Made by a program: the position numbers and the translations under genes
Assembly: GCA_020052095.1 (NCBI GenBank)
Contig: JAGVPT010000044.1
Span: forward strand, 1-45,064
From: Bacteroidota bacterium
Lineage (GTDB): Bacteria > Bacteroidota > Ignavibacteria > UBA10030 > UBA8401
DNA: 45,064 nt
Reading direction: 5' to 3'
The notes under the pieces: generated by a model
What the model was told of the DNA's origin: nothing
What the model saw: the letters and a program-made list of their open reading frames with translations, nothing else
The model's database searches: none
Shown: in pieces, positions 26,630 to 35,788 of the stretch
How positions within the stretch are numbered: position 1 is the stretch's first letter
How the letters are laid out: the number at the start of each line of letters is the position of its first letter

Positions 26630-27901
26630 TCAAGGTGTATAATTCTTATATTTATAAATATGCAGTTGTTCGGCACTTATTAATATTTTAGCACCTCGAT
26701 CTTGGTCACCCTGACCTAAACTGTTTTTGTTCTCCTTTCTGAAACCAAGAAAACTATTAACACGTTCATTTCTCTTGTTCGTCAAAAAGTGGTTTAATTC
26801 ATATACAACAGCAATTCTTCCCCAAAACAGTACAGTGCCTATTATAGCAACCGAAACGACTTTGTGTGCAAAATTGATTTTGGCGAACGAAGTTATGGTA
26901 AAGATATAAATACACACCCACGCAAGAAGAGAGTACGTCGAATATCTGGATGACAATGCTTGATTTACTCCAAAACCACTTCGAGTAAGTGCTGCAACTA
27001 AACCATTAATAACCACAAAACCGATCACTAAGTGTAAAAACCAATCATCTCGGCGTTTAACAACGAAATATGCAGAGAGAAGACATGCTATAAAACCTAT
27101 TGATATGGCCAGAGATTTTAATTGAGTTATATTTCCCAAAAAAGCAAAAAAATAGGCAATGGTCCGCAATGGGTTAATTAGTGCTTCAATTATGCTGGGA
27201 TGATAAGTGGGTTTATGGTAGCCAAAAAAATATATAAGCATACAAATGGTTGAAATTACAAAAAAAATTACCAGGGATTTCCATTTTTTTTGTATTACAA
27301 AAAAGAGATTGCCCAAAGGATATAAAACTACGCCACTGCCAAAAGTGAAAAGTGTTATTGGGAATAACATACATACAAAGAACAGTCTATTGCTTGTCAA
27401 GCAAATTAGAAACAGAATTGACATGAACAAAACCCAGTAGTTTGGTAAAGCGACCGATGTCAACATTATCTCCCAATGAGTGAACGATAGCAGAAGATAT
27501 GGAATGGGCAACAAGTAATCTATTGATAAATTGAAACTCCTTTGAAAATAAGCAACCAATGTTAACACGGTAAATATCCAACCTATATTTCCGACCACGA
27601 TAGAAAGCTTAAAATTTATTTCTTGAAATAGATAATATTGTATTAAGAAAGCGATGCGTGTGGAAACAATGCGGTGTTCGTTATGTTGCGAAAATAAAAG
27701 TGTAATTTTCTCCGTCAGGGTCTGAACCTGAATAAATTTGTTCAGAAAATCTAATGCGGCATCATAATCATCGGCAATAGGGATATTTAAGCTGTATCGA
27801 AAAACAATGTAAAAATATACAGCAAAAGGAATGACAAATAATGCCCATGGAATAAACATTGAAATTTTTGATATGGACAATTTTTTAGTGCCAAAAGGCA
27901 T
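26630..27901 (-). CDS. AT-rich polytopic membrane protein, possible GT-C-type enzyme
   Basis: This 423-residue integral membrane protein has about nine to eleven hydrophobic helices. The first periplasmic loop has NIPIADDYDAALDFLNKF, followed by SQHNEHRIVSTR. A paired acidic motif in the first loop is a hallmark of GT-C polyprenyl-phosphate-sugar-dependent glycosyltransferases, which makes that a candidate role, not an identification. Base composition is much more AT-rich than that of its neighbours. Together with the transposase relic beside it, this suggests recent acquisition. The ATG at 27901 is preferred (GGA upstream) over a GTG at 27916. O-antigen flippase is less likely given the DDYD loop and the length. 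Confidence 0.65.
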   Translation of the reverse strand: MPFGTKKLSISKISMFIPWALFVIPFAVYFYIVFRYSLNIPIADDYDAALDFLNKFIQVQTLTEKITLLFSQHNEHRIVSTRIAFLIQYYLFQEINFKLSIVVGNIGWIFTVLTLVAYFQRSFNLSIDYLLPIPYLLLSFTHWEIMLTSVALPNYWVLFMSILFLICLTSNRLFFVCMLFPITLFTFGSGVVLYPLGNLFFVIQKKWKSLVIFFVISTICMLIYFFGYHKPTYHPSIIEALINPLRTIAYFFAFLGNITQLKSLAISIGFIACLLSAYFVVKRRDDWFLHLVIGFVVINGLVAALTRSGFGVNQALSSRYSTYSLLAWVCIYIFTITSFAKINFAHKVVSVAIIGTVLFWGRIAVVYELNHFLTNKRNERVNSFLGFRKENKNSLGQGDQDRGAKILISAEQLHIYKYKNYTP

Positions 27902-28025
27902 GTCTTTTCCAATCACTCAGAGACAAATAATTTTATGAAAAAAGATATGTTTGAATTAAAGTGACTTGTATGGCACCAATTAGTCAAGCGCATTTGATTG
28001 AAAAACAGTGAATATTCAAGATCTG

Positions 28026-28155
28026 TTATTGCAGCGTACGATTGAAGCGTTCGATGATTCCGTTGCATTGTGAACTCCGAACAAATGACGGCGAATGAAC
28101 AAGACCATAATTTTCGACATCGGATGTTAATGAAGTCTCCTCGACGCAAGGGTCG
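28026..28155 (-). pseudogene. Relic of a DDE (rve-type) transposase
   Basis: The minus strand encodes TSDVENYGLVHSPSFVRSS then QCNGIIERFNRTLQ and a stop. The NG-x2-ERF-x-RTL motif around the third catalytic acidic residue is typical of integrase-core transposases (IS3/IS481 type). Only about 40 codons remain, with no inverted repeats recognised. It lies between the GT9 gene and the AT-rich membrane protein, at the edge of an apparent insertion. Confidence 0.72.
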
Positions 28156-28227
28156 AGGTATCTGAGTTGAATAGAAGATCTGATCATATTTTATGACTCC
28201 GATGCAAGCATCGATGAATTCTCTCGA

Positions 28228-29199
28228 TTAAATTATGACTGTGTCAATTTCAATCGGAGTATCCAATCGTTTGATGAGTCTCTCAACAGCTGCCGTTACG
28301 TGTTCAACAGAAATCATTGTCATACACTTCCGTTCATAATCGCAGTCGTGCCATAGCCAACAGGGGGCGCATTCTACAAAACTATCGATGTTTTCGTTGC
28401 AGCTGTAGCCGCTCTGCCATGAATGTTCCCGACCGCCATAGATAATTACTGAGCGGCAGTCAACCGCTCGCGCAAGGTGCATTCCAAGCCCGACTGTGCC
28501 GATAAAAAACCGCGATCGATGAATGAGAGCCGCGGACTCGCGCAGCGTCGTCTTGCCGCGCAAGTCCGTGACGCCGCGGAGCATAGGGTCCGCTGCACCG
28601 CCAATTTGTATTATTTGCACTCCGCGACCATACACCGCATGCAAGCTGTCGACAACATGTTGAAACTTCTCCGTGCTCCAAAGTTTATTGAGCATGACTG
28701 TCCGAAACGACTTCGGACCGAGACATTGAACGGTAATTTGAAAATCTCTCAAAATGCCGTTGTTTATCTCTTCATCCGTGAGGGACAAATATGGCCGCAG
28801 GGCGACCGGACCGCTTATTCCGGCGTTTCTACACAGGACCGCAAGAATATGTTCGGCCGGCGGAACTTCCTCTTTCTGCGGAATACGTTCAACCGCGTAC
28901 GCAAGGTTTCTTCTTCTGCCCCGCAACAAGAAAGCATATCGAAGGTACCGATCATCCCACGTGAAGATCTTGGCATAATCCTGATTATGTCGCAACAGTT
29001 CAGCCGAGTGGGAAACTTGCCAGATTTTCAATGATGAATCGCGGCGCTTAAGCTCATGCGCCACGGTCGTCAACAACAATTCGTCTCCTATTCCTCCTCC
29101 GAATTGCAGCATCGCATCCGGTAGTCCATGTCGAAGGATAATTCGTGCTGCGTGTGCCTCGATCGACGCGGCAAGGCCCAGTTTTTCTTTGACGTTCAC
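28228..29199 (-). CDS. GT9 (heptosyltransferase-like) glycosyltransferase
   Basis: This 323-residue GT-B protein of the GT9 family has the N-terminal LQFGGGIGDELLLT loop (about 31-44). The C-terminal half has DLRGKTTLRESAALIHRS and GTVGLGMHLARAV, equivalent to the G-x-D-[ST]-G-x-x-H region with Asp-Ser/Thr replaced, then IYGGREHSWQSGY. The GTG start at 29199 has AAGG upstream. Its last 35 codons are duplicated, in decayed form, at 26470-26605. The sugar donor is unknown; heptose is not implied. Confidence 0.82.
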   Translation of the reverse strand: MNVKEKLGLAASIEAHAARIILRHGLPDAMLQFGGGIGDELLLTTVAHELKRRDSSLKIWQVSHSAELLRHNQDYAKIFTWDDRYLRYAFLLRGRRRNLAYAVERIPQKEEVPPAEHILAVLCRNAGISGPVALRPYLSLTDEEINNGILRDFQITVQCLGPKSFRTVMLNKLWSTEKFQHVVDSLHAVYGRGVQIIQIGGAADPMLRGVTDLRGKTTLRESAALIHRSRFFIGTVGLGMHLARAVDCRSVIIYGGREHSWQSGYSCNENIDSFVECAPCWLWHDCDYERKCMTMISVEHVTAAVERLIKRLDTPIEIDTVII

Positions 29200-29204
29200 G
29201 GCAT

Positions 29205-29876
29205 TTACCTTCGTTTCCTGCCACAGACGAAAAAGCTAAAGAACGAATCGGGCCCTTCATCCTTGTCGACAATCGTGAACCTACGTCGCCGCAGTGCCTT
29301 GATTACTACTGACGGCTCCGGCACCCACTTGTGAGTATCGCTCATCAAGGGATTAGATTTATGCCACAGCTTGCACAATGGGTGCGGCAGATACAGAAAG
29401 AAATGGCCACCGACTTTGATTTTCGAAGCCCACACATCTAGAACGTCTTCCCAATTCTCGATATGTTCAAGGCAGTGAGAACTGAACACATAGTCCTGTG
29501 ATGCGGGCGGAATATCCTCAATCGTGTTCGCGAGGCCAAGTCCTCGGTCATTATCAATGGGAGTGCTTCCTTTGAGTGGCCAGTAGTTGGCGCCAATATC
29601 AAGCCCGCGACCGCGGCAATATTTCAGTGCTGTCCTCTGAATCGCCAGTGAATTTCCGCCAACGGTAATATAATCCGGGTAGAACTCGTTGCCGTACAGC
29701 CACCCGCCGGGCACGCGGACATGACCTGTTTGGAGAAGCGGTCTATAATGTTTGAAAAGCTCCGGTGCATTTGGCATCTCTTCCAACAGAATTTCAGGCG
29801 CGCCAAAGAGTCTTCTCCCGAACGGACGAAGGGGCTTCAACGCTCCCAGAATGAATTTCTTTATTCTCTGAATCAT
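29205..29876 (-). CDS. Class I SAM-dependent methyltransferase
   Basis: This 223-residue protein has a shortened Rossmann methyltransferase core: GRGLDIGANYWPL as motif I (about 89-101), FSSHCLEHIENWEDVL (about 130-145) and HFFLYLPHP. It resembles Methyltransf_11/23 enzymes found in LPS loci. The N-terminal 40 residues are basic and amphipathic and may associate with membrane. It ends 5 nt before the GT9 gene. It probably methylates a sugar; substrate unknown. Confidence 0.8.
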   Translation of the reverse strand: MIQRIKKFILGALKPLRPFGRRLFGAPEILLEEMPNAPELFKHYRPLLQTGHVRVPGGWLYGNEFYPDYITVGGNSLAIQRTALKYCRGRGLDIGANYWPLKGSTPIDNDRGLGLANTIEDIPPASQDYVFSSHCLEHIENWEDVLDVWASKIKVGGHFFLYLPHPLCKLWHKSNPLMSDTHKWVPEPSVVIKALRRRRFTIVDKDEGPDSFFSFFVCGRKRR

Positions 29877-30114
29877 GGTTTGATTTGTGTAGGGACCACT
29901 ATAATAAATTAAAAGAGGGTCTCCTATTTCCTGCGATTCGTCACGCCGCGAGTCAGGAAGTCAACCGCAGAATTGAATTGTTCATGGAGGTCGAACTTAT
30001 CCCGCGCGATCTGAGACTTGAACGCAAAAACGACTTTCTCTCTATTTTCGATTCCCCGCTTCAGATACCCCGGCGATTGGTTGAATTGATAGCGAATTCG
30101 GTTTCCGAAAAAGG
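29877..30114. other. Gap downstream of the broken FkbM gene
   Basis: A small frame on the minus strand (29924-30118, 64 codons) shows no family resemblance and is probably trailing debris of the broken FkbM gene. No promoter or hairpin was recognised. Confidence 0.4.
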
Positions 30115-30910
30115 TCATTTGATTGCATACACGAGACCATAGCCGCGTTCCGTGTCGTAAATCATGCTTTCAAATATTGGCATTGGCTTTTTACTCTTGA
30201 CCGTTTTGATTGCTCCACGAAAAACCTTTCCTTCGTCCCCTTCAACGTCGATTTTCAAACCAGTAGGCGAGGGAAGTTTCAAGTTGTCCAGCGTTGTTAT
30301 CCGAACTCACGCGCCAGAATTGTCGGAGCTTATTTTTGCAAGACCTCTTTCAACATTATCAGGCAGCGTCATGTTACCATTTCCGCCAATATCTCCCAAG
30401 GCTACTTGGCGACATTTGATATTCTGTACTGCTGAAGTTCTTGTCCTCTCCTCAAGATCTTTGAATGTCGCCGGCATAAGTTCAAAAGAAAATATCTCGC
30501 CGGTAAAATTTTCCCGACTTCCGACGAACAGGGAAAAATATCTCCAATCAGAACCAATATCAAAAACCTTTCCGTTCTTTTCGACGATGATATCCAGCGA
30601 TGCACTGGTCGGCAACTCATAGCCAGCCTGAATCTTGAAAACATAATGCATGGTACTGGGTGTTGCGCGAGTTGAAACGCAGCACCTTTTTCTCGCCACG
30701 AACATCAAAAACAAAAGCGCCTGTCCCTTTCATTTTTAAGGTTGTGAAAACAAATCTTAAAAATAATTCTGCAGAGAGATTCACAAGAAAGGAATAAATC
30801 CGGATTGGCTTGCGTTGAGATGCAAAACGGTACAGGCGCGCCAGAAATGGGAGCGAGAGAATGTGAAACGGGTTGCGAGGCAAAATGTTTTTAATAAAGA
30901 CTATAATCAC
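30115..30910 (-). pseudogene. Broken FkbM-family methyltransferase gene
   Basis: An FkbM coding sequence is spread over two frames with an internal stop. The start (30910 down to about 30640) reads in one frame. It then shifts near 30630-30670 into a second frame carrying FDIGSDWRYFSLFVG and IFSFELMPATFKDLEERT. A TGA at 30307-30309 interrupts that frame, and beyond it the same frame resumes with TTLDNLKLPS, LKIDVEGDEGK and IYDTERGYG to a TGA at 30115. Motif I (usually DIGANxGYFS) and the acidic motif (usually FEPxP) have also drifted. One frameshift, one stop and decayed motifs argue for a true pseudogene and not a sequencing error. Confidence 0.82.
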
Positions 30911-30924
30911 TTATGATTATATCA

Positions 30925-31773
30925 TCAAGTCGGCATGAGTGAATCTCGGATTCGTGCTGCGCTAGCTCTAAGAAAAAATACAGGGTCTTTAAACAGGTCA
31001 AAGAAAAAATACCTTTTGTTCAATCTTGCGGCTTCGTTCAAGGTGTTCTTGATAATTTCAGCGCGAGCGTTCTCCGAATATTTCAGCACACCATATTTTT
31101 CTCTCAGCATTTGACCTTCAACGGACGCGACGGTATGCGCAATTGTAGATGTTTTAGAATTTTCATGAACACGATACGCTGAAAGTATGCGATGACTAAC
31201 CGCCGGTTGACCAAGCTGCGCGAGCCTTAAGAAGAGGTCAAAATCAAAACAAAATTGGAGCGCTCGGTCGAACCCGCCGACTTTAAAAAAAGCCTCGCGC
31301 CTCCAAAAACATGACATCTGGCAAAACACCATGCCGTAGCATACGAGCGATTCGAAATTTTGTCGCGCTCCGTAAGATTTTGTAATCTTCTTTCCTTTTG
31401 AATCAACGATAGCACATCCCCCGACTAGCCATTGAGTTGTGGGGTGCTTTGAAAAGGACTTTGCAATATAATTCAGCGTGCCGGGCAAATAATAATCATC
31501 AGAATTTATATAGGCAAGAATGTCGCTTTTAGCCATTTCAAAGCCGCTATACACGGCGTCTGCCTGTCCGTTGTCTTTTTCACTCTTCCAGTACGTCAGG
31601 TGCTTCTCGTATCGTTTAATAATATCGATACTGCCATCCGTACTCCCGCCATCCATGATGATGTATTCAAGATTCGGATAGTGTTGATTCAACACGGATT
31701 GAATTGTTTGTTCAAGGTACTGTGCTTGGTTGAACGACGGAGTCACAATCGATATTCGCGGCACGCTGGACAT
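30925..31773 (-). CDS. GT2-family glycosyltransferase
   Basis: This is a 282-residue GT-A glycosyltransferase. RISIVTPSFNQAQYLEQTIQ opens the domain, IIMDGGSTDGS binds the nucleotide, and YINSDDYYLPGTL carries the DXD motif. The ATG at 31773 is preferred because it lies 8 nt after the upstream stop, while the longer frame (from 31836) would overlap the FkbM gene by 55 nt. This subtype (IMDGGSTDGS and a W-x-SE-x-DNGQ region) is frequent in O-antigen clusters. The sugar is unknown. Confidence 0.87.
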   Translation of the reverse strand: MSSVPRISIVTPSFNQAQYLEQTIQSVLNQHYPNLEYIIMDGGSTDGSIDIIKRYEKHLTYWKSEKDNGQADAVYSGFEMAKSDILAYINSDDYYLPGTLNYIAKSFSKHPTTQWLVGGCAIVDSKGKKITKSYGARQNFESLVCYGMVFCQMSCFWRREAFFKVGGFDRALQFCFDFDLFLRLAQLGQPAVSHRILSAYRVHENSKTSTIAHTVASVEGQMLREKYGVLKYSENARAEIIKNTLNEAARLNKRYFFFDLFKDPVFFLRASAARIRDSLMPT

Positions 31774-31781
31774 GGGAAGAG

Positions 31782-32663
31782 TCACTTCGCCAAGCCTTTC
31801 CGGGGAAGACAAAGAACATTTGTGCTGAATGCACAATTCATTGTCTCATTTAAGAAATTGATCCGATTCGTAAATGGCTTTCCCGTTTTTTCGGAGCGGA
31901 GTTCATAGCCGAGCGATTTCAACGTCCCTGCAAGAATTTCAACATCGCTATCGTTTAACTTGAGCGCCAGTTGCATAAATTCTATTAGAATCGCCGGCTG
32001 GAATCGTTTTAACATTTTTGTTGCACCGGCGATGAACTTTGGCTCATGGCCATCGATATCAACTTTGATGAAATCAACGCGATCGATCTTATGTTTTTTG
32101 ACGTACGAGTCAAGTGTTTTCAATTGAATTTCTTCTTGTCGGATTGGTAGGGTCGACTTGTACCACCAACGAAGCGTTGCCGTATCATCAGATTCTTGCA
32201 GTTGAAGAACTTTCTCTCCATCAGAGAGTCCAAAATTATTGACGATAATATTTTCACAATGATTGAGTCGAATATGCTCAATCAGACGTTCGCGAAATCG
32301 CGATGATGGTTCAAACGCGTGCACGGTACCGTTCGATCCTACGAGTTTACTCATCTGAATTGCATAGTACCCAAAATTCGCACCGACATCCATCGCTACC
32401 ATTCCGGGCTTCACATAGTGCGAAACCAATTCGATCGACTGGGGCTCAAAAAATCCTGTCCTAATAATGGAATTGTCCACACCACTCGTCCGGTCAAGTT
32501 TCCAAAAAAAATCCCCGTTCTTGCATAGGAACCAATTCCCCTCTCGTTTGATTACGGTAACGGCGTAATACGTAATGCTTTCCGAAAAACCAACAAGAGC
32601 ATCACCAAGACGTCGGATGAAGCGCTTTAAAGAGTATCTGAGTTGAGATGATTTTGAAAACAT
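31782..32663 (-). CDS. FkbM-family methyltransferase
   Basis: This 293-residue intact FkbM protein has VAMDVGANFGYYAIQMSKL as motif I (about 89-107), HAFEPSSRF, then LDSYVKKHKIDRVDFIKVDI and DGHEP, the family's catalytic-core motif. It presumably O-methylates a sugar of the glycan, possibly at the chain end. It follows the Wzt gene by only 4 nt. In several ABC-exported O-antigens a terminal methylation sets chain length and is recognised by the Wzt C-terminal domain. Its position directly after wzt makes it a candidate for that role, by inference. Confidence 0.9.
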   Translation of the reverse strand: MFSKSSQLRYSLKRFIRRLGDALVGFSESITYYAVTVIKREGNWFLCKNGDFFWKLDRTSGVDNSIIRTGFFEPQSIELVSHYVKPGMVAMDVGANFGYYAIQMSKLVGSNGTVHAFEPSSRFRERLIEHIRLNHCENIIVNNFGLSDGEKVLQLQESDDTATLRWWYKSTLPIRQEEIQLKTLDSYVKKHKIDRVDFIKVDIDGHEPKFIAGATKMLKRFQPAILIEFMQLALKLNDSDVEILAGTLKSLGYELRSEKTGKPFTNRINFLNETMNCAFSTNVLCLPRKGLAK

Positions 32664-32667
32664 GATG

Positions 32668-33933
32668 TTATGATTTTACCGTGCTCCATTCGAGCGCAAT
32701 TCCCAGCTTTCCGCGATGCGTGTCACCCAAATATGCCTGGTTATATCGACCCGATGCTTCGACAAAGAGGGGAATATGAATACCATCAGTAGGGCTGCAA
32801 TAGCGTACATTATGAATGCCAGAGTAGATTCCTAAATCGTATTTCATCGGCGCAAGAATATCAGCCGGTATCGTTGCGATCGACCTATAGTCTCCCGGCT
32901 CCATTGTCGGAATGACATTAGCATGTTCATCATGAAAGCTGCGGAATAAAATGGTCTCTTCTTCATCGGAAATATCAAAAAAAATACGTAAACCCACTGC
33001 CCGTTCGCGGACTCTATAGTCAATAACAATGTCCAATGCACGTCCGTTCAGAACTGTCTGCGTAACCGGTTTCCCATCTTGCAGCAGGCCGATATTTTTC
33101 CAAACAATGGTTTCATCGGTGGGTAAGGATGAGAGAATCTTCGGAATGGCACTTAATGAAGTGATAGATGACGAACCTTCGTTGAGATACTTTTCTGTCA
33201 CTTCATATGTCGGACCCTCGGCAACAATGACACTATTACGCAGGAGAATAACGCGGCTGCAGAGCTGGCGAACAGCTTTCATATTATGGCTCACAAAAAG
33301 CACTGTTCTTCCCCGATGACTGACATCTTTCATTTTCCCCAGGCATTTTTTTTGAAATTGCGCGTCACCCACAGCCAGCACTTCATCGATGATCAGTATC
33401 TCTGGCTCGAGATGTGCAGCCACGGTAAACGCGAGCCGCATGTACATGCCGGTAGAATAGCGCTTCACGGGTGTATCGATGAATTTTTCTACTTCTGCGA
33501 AAGCGATGATCTCGTCTAACTTTCTCGTGATCTCAGACTTCCTCATGCCGAGAATTGAGCCATTAAGAAAAATATTCTCCCGTCCTGTTAATTCCCCGCT
33601 GAATCCGGTTCCGACTTCCAGGAGCGAGGCAATCCTTCCTTTGATTCGAATGCGGCCTTCCGTCGGACCCGTAATACGAGCCAGAATTTTCAGCAAAGTA
33701 CTTTTTCCGGCACCGTTCCGTCCAACAATTCCCAGCACTTCACCTTCGTTGACCGAGAAGGAGACATCCTGTAATGCCCAAATCATATTCTCGGTTACAG
33801 GATTATCCTGATATTTCTTTTTGAAGATCGAGCGTACTTTGTCATCGAAAATATCTCGAAAGGAATTAGGCCGTTTTAGGGATCCGATTCGATACTGTTT
33901 GCTGAGATGTTCAACGCTGATGATTGTGGACAT
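32668..33933 (-). CDS. wzt: Polysaccharide ABC exporter ATP-binding protein with C-terminal carbohydrate-binding-type domain
   Basis: This 421-residue protein combines an ABC ATPase (about 1-245) and a Wzt-type C-terminal domain (about 270-421). Walker A is GIVGRNGAGKST, the signature is a degenerate YSTGMYMRLAF, and Walker B is EILIIDEVLAVGD with a following VSHN. The C-terminal half has the beta-sandwich character of Wzt proteins that recognise the modified non-reducing end before export. It pairs with the permease gene just upstream (12-nt gap). It moves undecaprenyl-linked polysaccharide across the inner membrane. Confidence 0.92.
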   Translation of the reverse strand: MSTIISVEHLSKQYRIGSLKRPNSFRDIFDDKVRSIFKKKYQDNPVTENMIWALQDVSFSVNEGEVLGIVGRNGAGKSTLLKILARITGPTEGRIRIKGRIASLLEVGTGFSGELTGRENIFLNGSILGMRKSEITRKLDEIIAFAEVEKFIDTPVKRYSTGMYMRLAFTVAAHLEPEILIIDEVLAVGDAQFQKKCLGKMKDVSHRGRTVLFVSHNMKAVRQLCSRVILLRNSVIVAEGPTYEVTEKYLNEGSSSITSLSAIPKILSSLPTDETIVWKNIGLLQDGKPVTQTVLNGRALDIVIDYRVRERAVGLRIFFDISDEEETILFRSFHDEHANVIPTMEPGDYRSIATIPADILAPMKYDLGIYSGIHNVRYCSPTDGIHIPLFVEASGRYNQAYLGDTHRGKLGIALEWSTVKS

Positions 33934-33945
33934 GGTTTCAACACT

Positions 33946-34770
33946 TTAGATGACATCCGCGAATTTTCGCTCCATGCGGAGAAAATTCATTAAGCCGGTA
34001 ATGAAGAGAAGAAGGCCCATCCCGGTTGACAGTGCAACCAGAGACAAGGGCATTGTTCCGGTGTGAAGCATCGACCAACGGAATCCTTCGATTACACATA
34101 CAATAGGATTTAGCCAGTATACAACTTGATAGTCTTCAGGTATCTTGTTAGCCGCGTACCCGACAGGGGTGATCCAGAAGACGACCTGCACAATAAAGGG
34201 AAGTGCATGCGCGACATCACGGTATTGAACGGAGATGGAGGAGAACCAGAAGCCGATCCCGAGCGATGTGAGTATCGTCAGAAAAACAAAGACTGGCAAT
34301 ATCAGAATTGTTAAAGTCGGAACAAATTGAAAGTAGATCATCAATATTATTGCCAGACTGAAAGCGATTGCAAAATCGAGAAGTCCTGCGAGTATGGCAG
34401 CAGCGGGAATAATTACGCGGGGAAAATAGACTTTCGAGATGAGGTTTGCGTTCGCCAAGAGACTTTGACTCGCTCCCATCACTCCTTCGGAAAAGAAATT
34501 CCAGGCGACAACACCGCAAAAGGTAAAGAGAAGATATGGGACTTCTTCAACTGCAAAGCCCGCCACTTTGTTGAACAGAATGGTGAAAACAACCATTCCC
34601 ATGAGCGGGCGGATCAGCGCCCAGGCTGCACCAAGAAAGGTCTGCTTGTAGCGTATCTTGATGTCCCGCCACACTAGAAAATAGAACAATTCGCGATATT
34701 CCCAGACCTCACCAAGACGGAGAGACGAAAGTCCTTTTGTTGGCTTGATAACAATTTCGCTTTGTATCAT
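33946..34770 (-). CDS. wzm: Polysaccharide ABC exporter permease
   Basis: This 274-residue permease of the ABC-2/TagG/Wzm family has six hydrophobic helices. The N-terminal amphipathic stretch ELFYFLVWRDIKIRYKQT and the following GAAWALIRPLMGMV are characteristic. The late FWITPVGYAANKIP and YWLNPIVCVIEGFRW motifs are also typical. It forms the exporter channel with the Wzt protein encoded directly downstream. It acts after complete synthesis of the chain on the cytoplasmic side. Confidence 0.93.
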   Translation of the reverse strand: MIQSEIVIKPTKGLSSLRLGEVWEYRELFYFLVWRDIKIRYKQTFLGAAWALIRPLMGMVVFTILFNKVAGFAVEEVPYLLFTFCGVVAWNFFSEGVMGASQSLLANANLISKVYFPRVIIPAAAILAGLLDFAIAFSLAIILMIYFQFVPTLTILILPVFVFLTILTSLGIGFWFSSISVQYRDVAHALPFIVQVVFWITPVGYAANKIPEDYQVVYWLNPIVCVIEGFRWSMLHTGTMPLSLVALSTGMGLLLFITGLMNFLRMERKFADVI

Positions 34771-34795
34771 GCGACGATCTCATCTCGATTCGTTT

Positions 34796-35674
34796 CTACT
34801 TCTTACGAGCAACGACCATCACGCCACCGGCAATGTATGGTAAATATTTGCTGATAAGTTTCCGGACAATGCCTGTGTTCCGTGAAAGTTCCAGCACTTC
34901 GAACCCGTGAGCACGCAAGAAAAAGAGATAATCCAAATGGTTACTGAGATATGTTACGTCTTCATCTGCTTCGGAAAAGGTGGCATAGTCTGGCTCTACG
35001 TAAATAAACTCCGGTTTTCGCAACAATATTTTCTTCAGCAGATAGTACATACTGAATAACAAAAATCTTGGCGTACCATATCTGTGAAACTTCTTCCTTT
35101 GTCCGTTCAATCGACTAACGATCAGCTTCAGGCGTACCAGTGGACTTAGCATATTTGGTGACTCAATAACCAAAAAGCCATTGATTTTGAGAAGTCGTCT
35201 ATATTCAAGAAGAATAGCATCGATGCCGGTACAGTGTTCCAAGACAGAACTCGCTGCAATAACATCAAACACTCCGTCCGAATATCGCAACGGAAGTCTG
35301 CCAATTACCTCAAATGTAATCGACGGTATATTACCAAATTTTCTTTTCGCGGATCGGATAAATTGCTCTGAAATATCGACTCCAGTAACAATGAATCCAT
35401 CCTTTGCCAAGAGCATGCTCAACATTCCGACACCACAGCCGTAGTCCAATACGGCTCCGCTCAGGGCATAAGTTTGTATGATATTGAGAATTGTGCTATA
35501 GTCAGACTCGTTTCTCTGTTCAAGAATTTCAAGATACGTTTCAGAAGAATTGTAGAACTGCAAACTTTTCAGACTTGCTTCATTCATCAGGAGTGTTCCA
35601 CCGGTAATTCTTTCACCCTCCATGAACATTGAATCAGAACAGCAATCACTCAATTCCGCATAGGGACATATCAT
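34796..35674 (-). CDS. Class I SAM-dependent methyltransferase
   Basis: This 292-residue protein has a clear methyltransferase core: VLDYGCGVGMLSMLLAK (about 75-91), VTGVDISEQFI, FDVIAASSVLEHC and FLVIESPNM. A C-terminal basic and aromatic part (about 190-292) could mediate membrane contact. The frame opens at an ATG (35674); a second ATG at 35587 would give a shorter protein and also leaves the domain whole. A gap of about 110 nt without visible signals separates it from the radical SAM gene. The substrate is presumably a sugar of the glycan. Confidence 0.83.
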   Translation of the reverse strand: MICPYAELSDCCSDSMFMEGERITGGTLLMNEASLKSLQFYNSSETYLEILEQRNESDYSTILNIIQTYALSGAVLDYGCGVGMLSMLLAKDGFIVTGVDISEQFIRSAKRKFGNIPSITFEVIGRLPLRYSDGVFDVIAASSVLEHCTGIDAILLEYRRLLKINGFLVIESPNMLSPLVRLKLIVSRLNGQRKKFHRYGTPRFLLFSMYYLLKKILLRKPEFIYVEPDYATFSEADEDVTYLSNHLDYLFFLRAHGFEVLELSRNTGIVRKLISKYLPYIAGGVMVVARKK

Positions 35675-35788
35675 CAGGGGTAATTGTGAGAAGAAGCGCT
35701 TTCGGTAGTTCTCTTGTCACGGGTATAATAATCTCATCATACGTGGTAAACAATAGATACTTATCTTTTCTCTCCTGAAGTCATTCAA

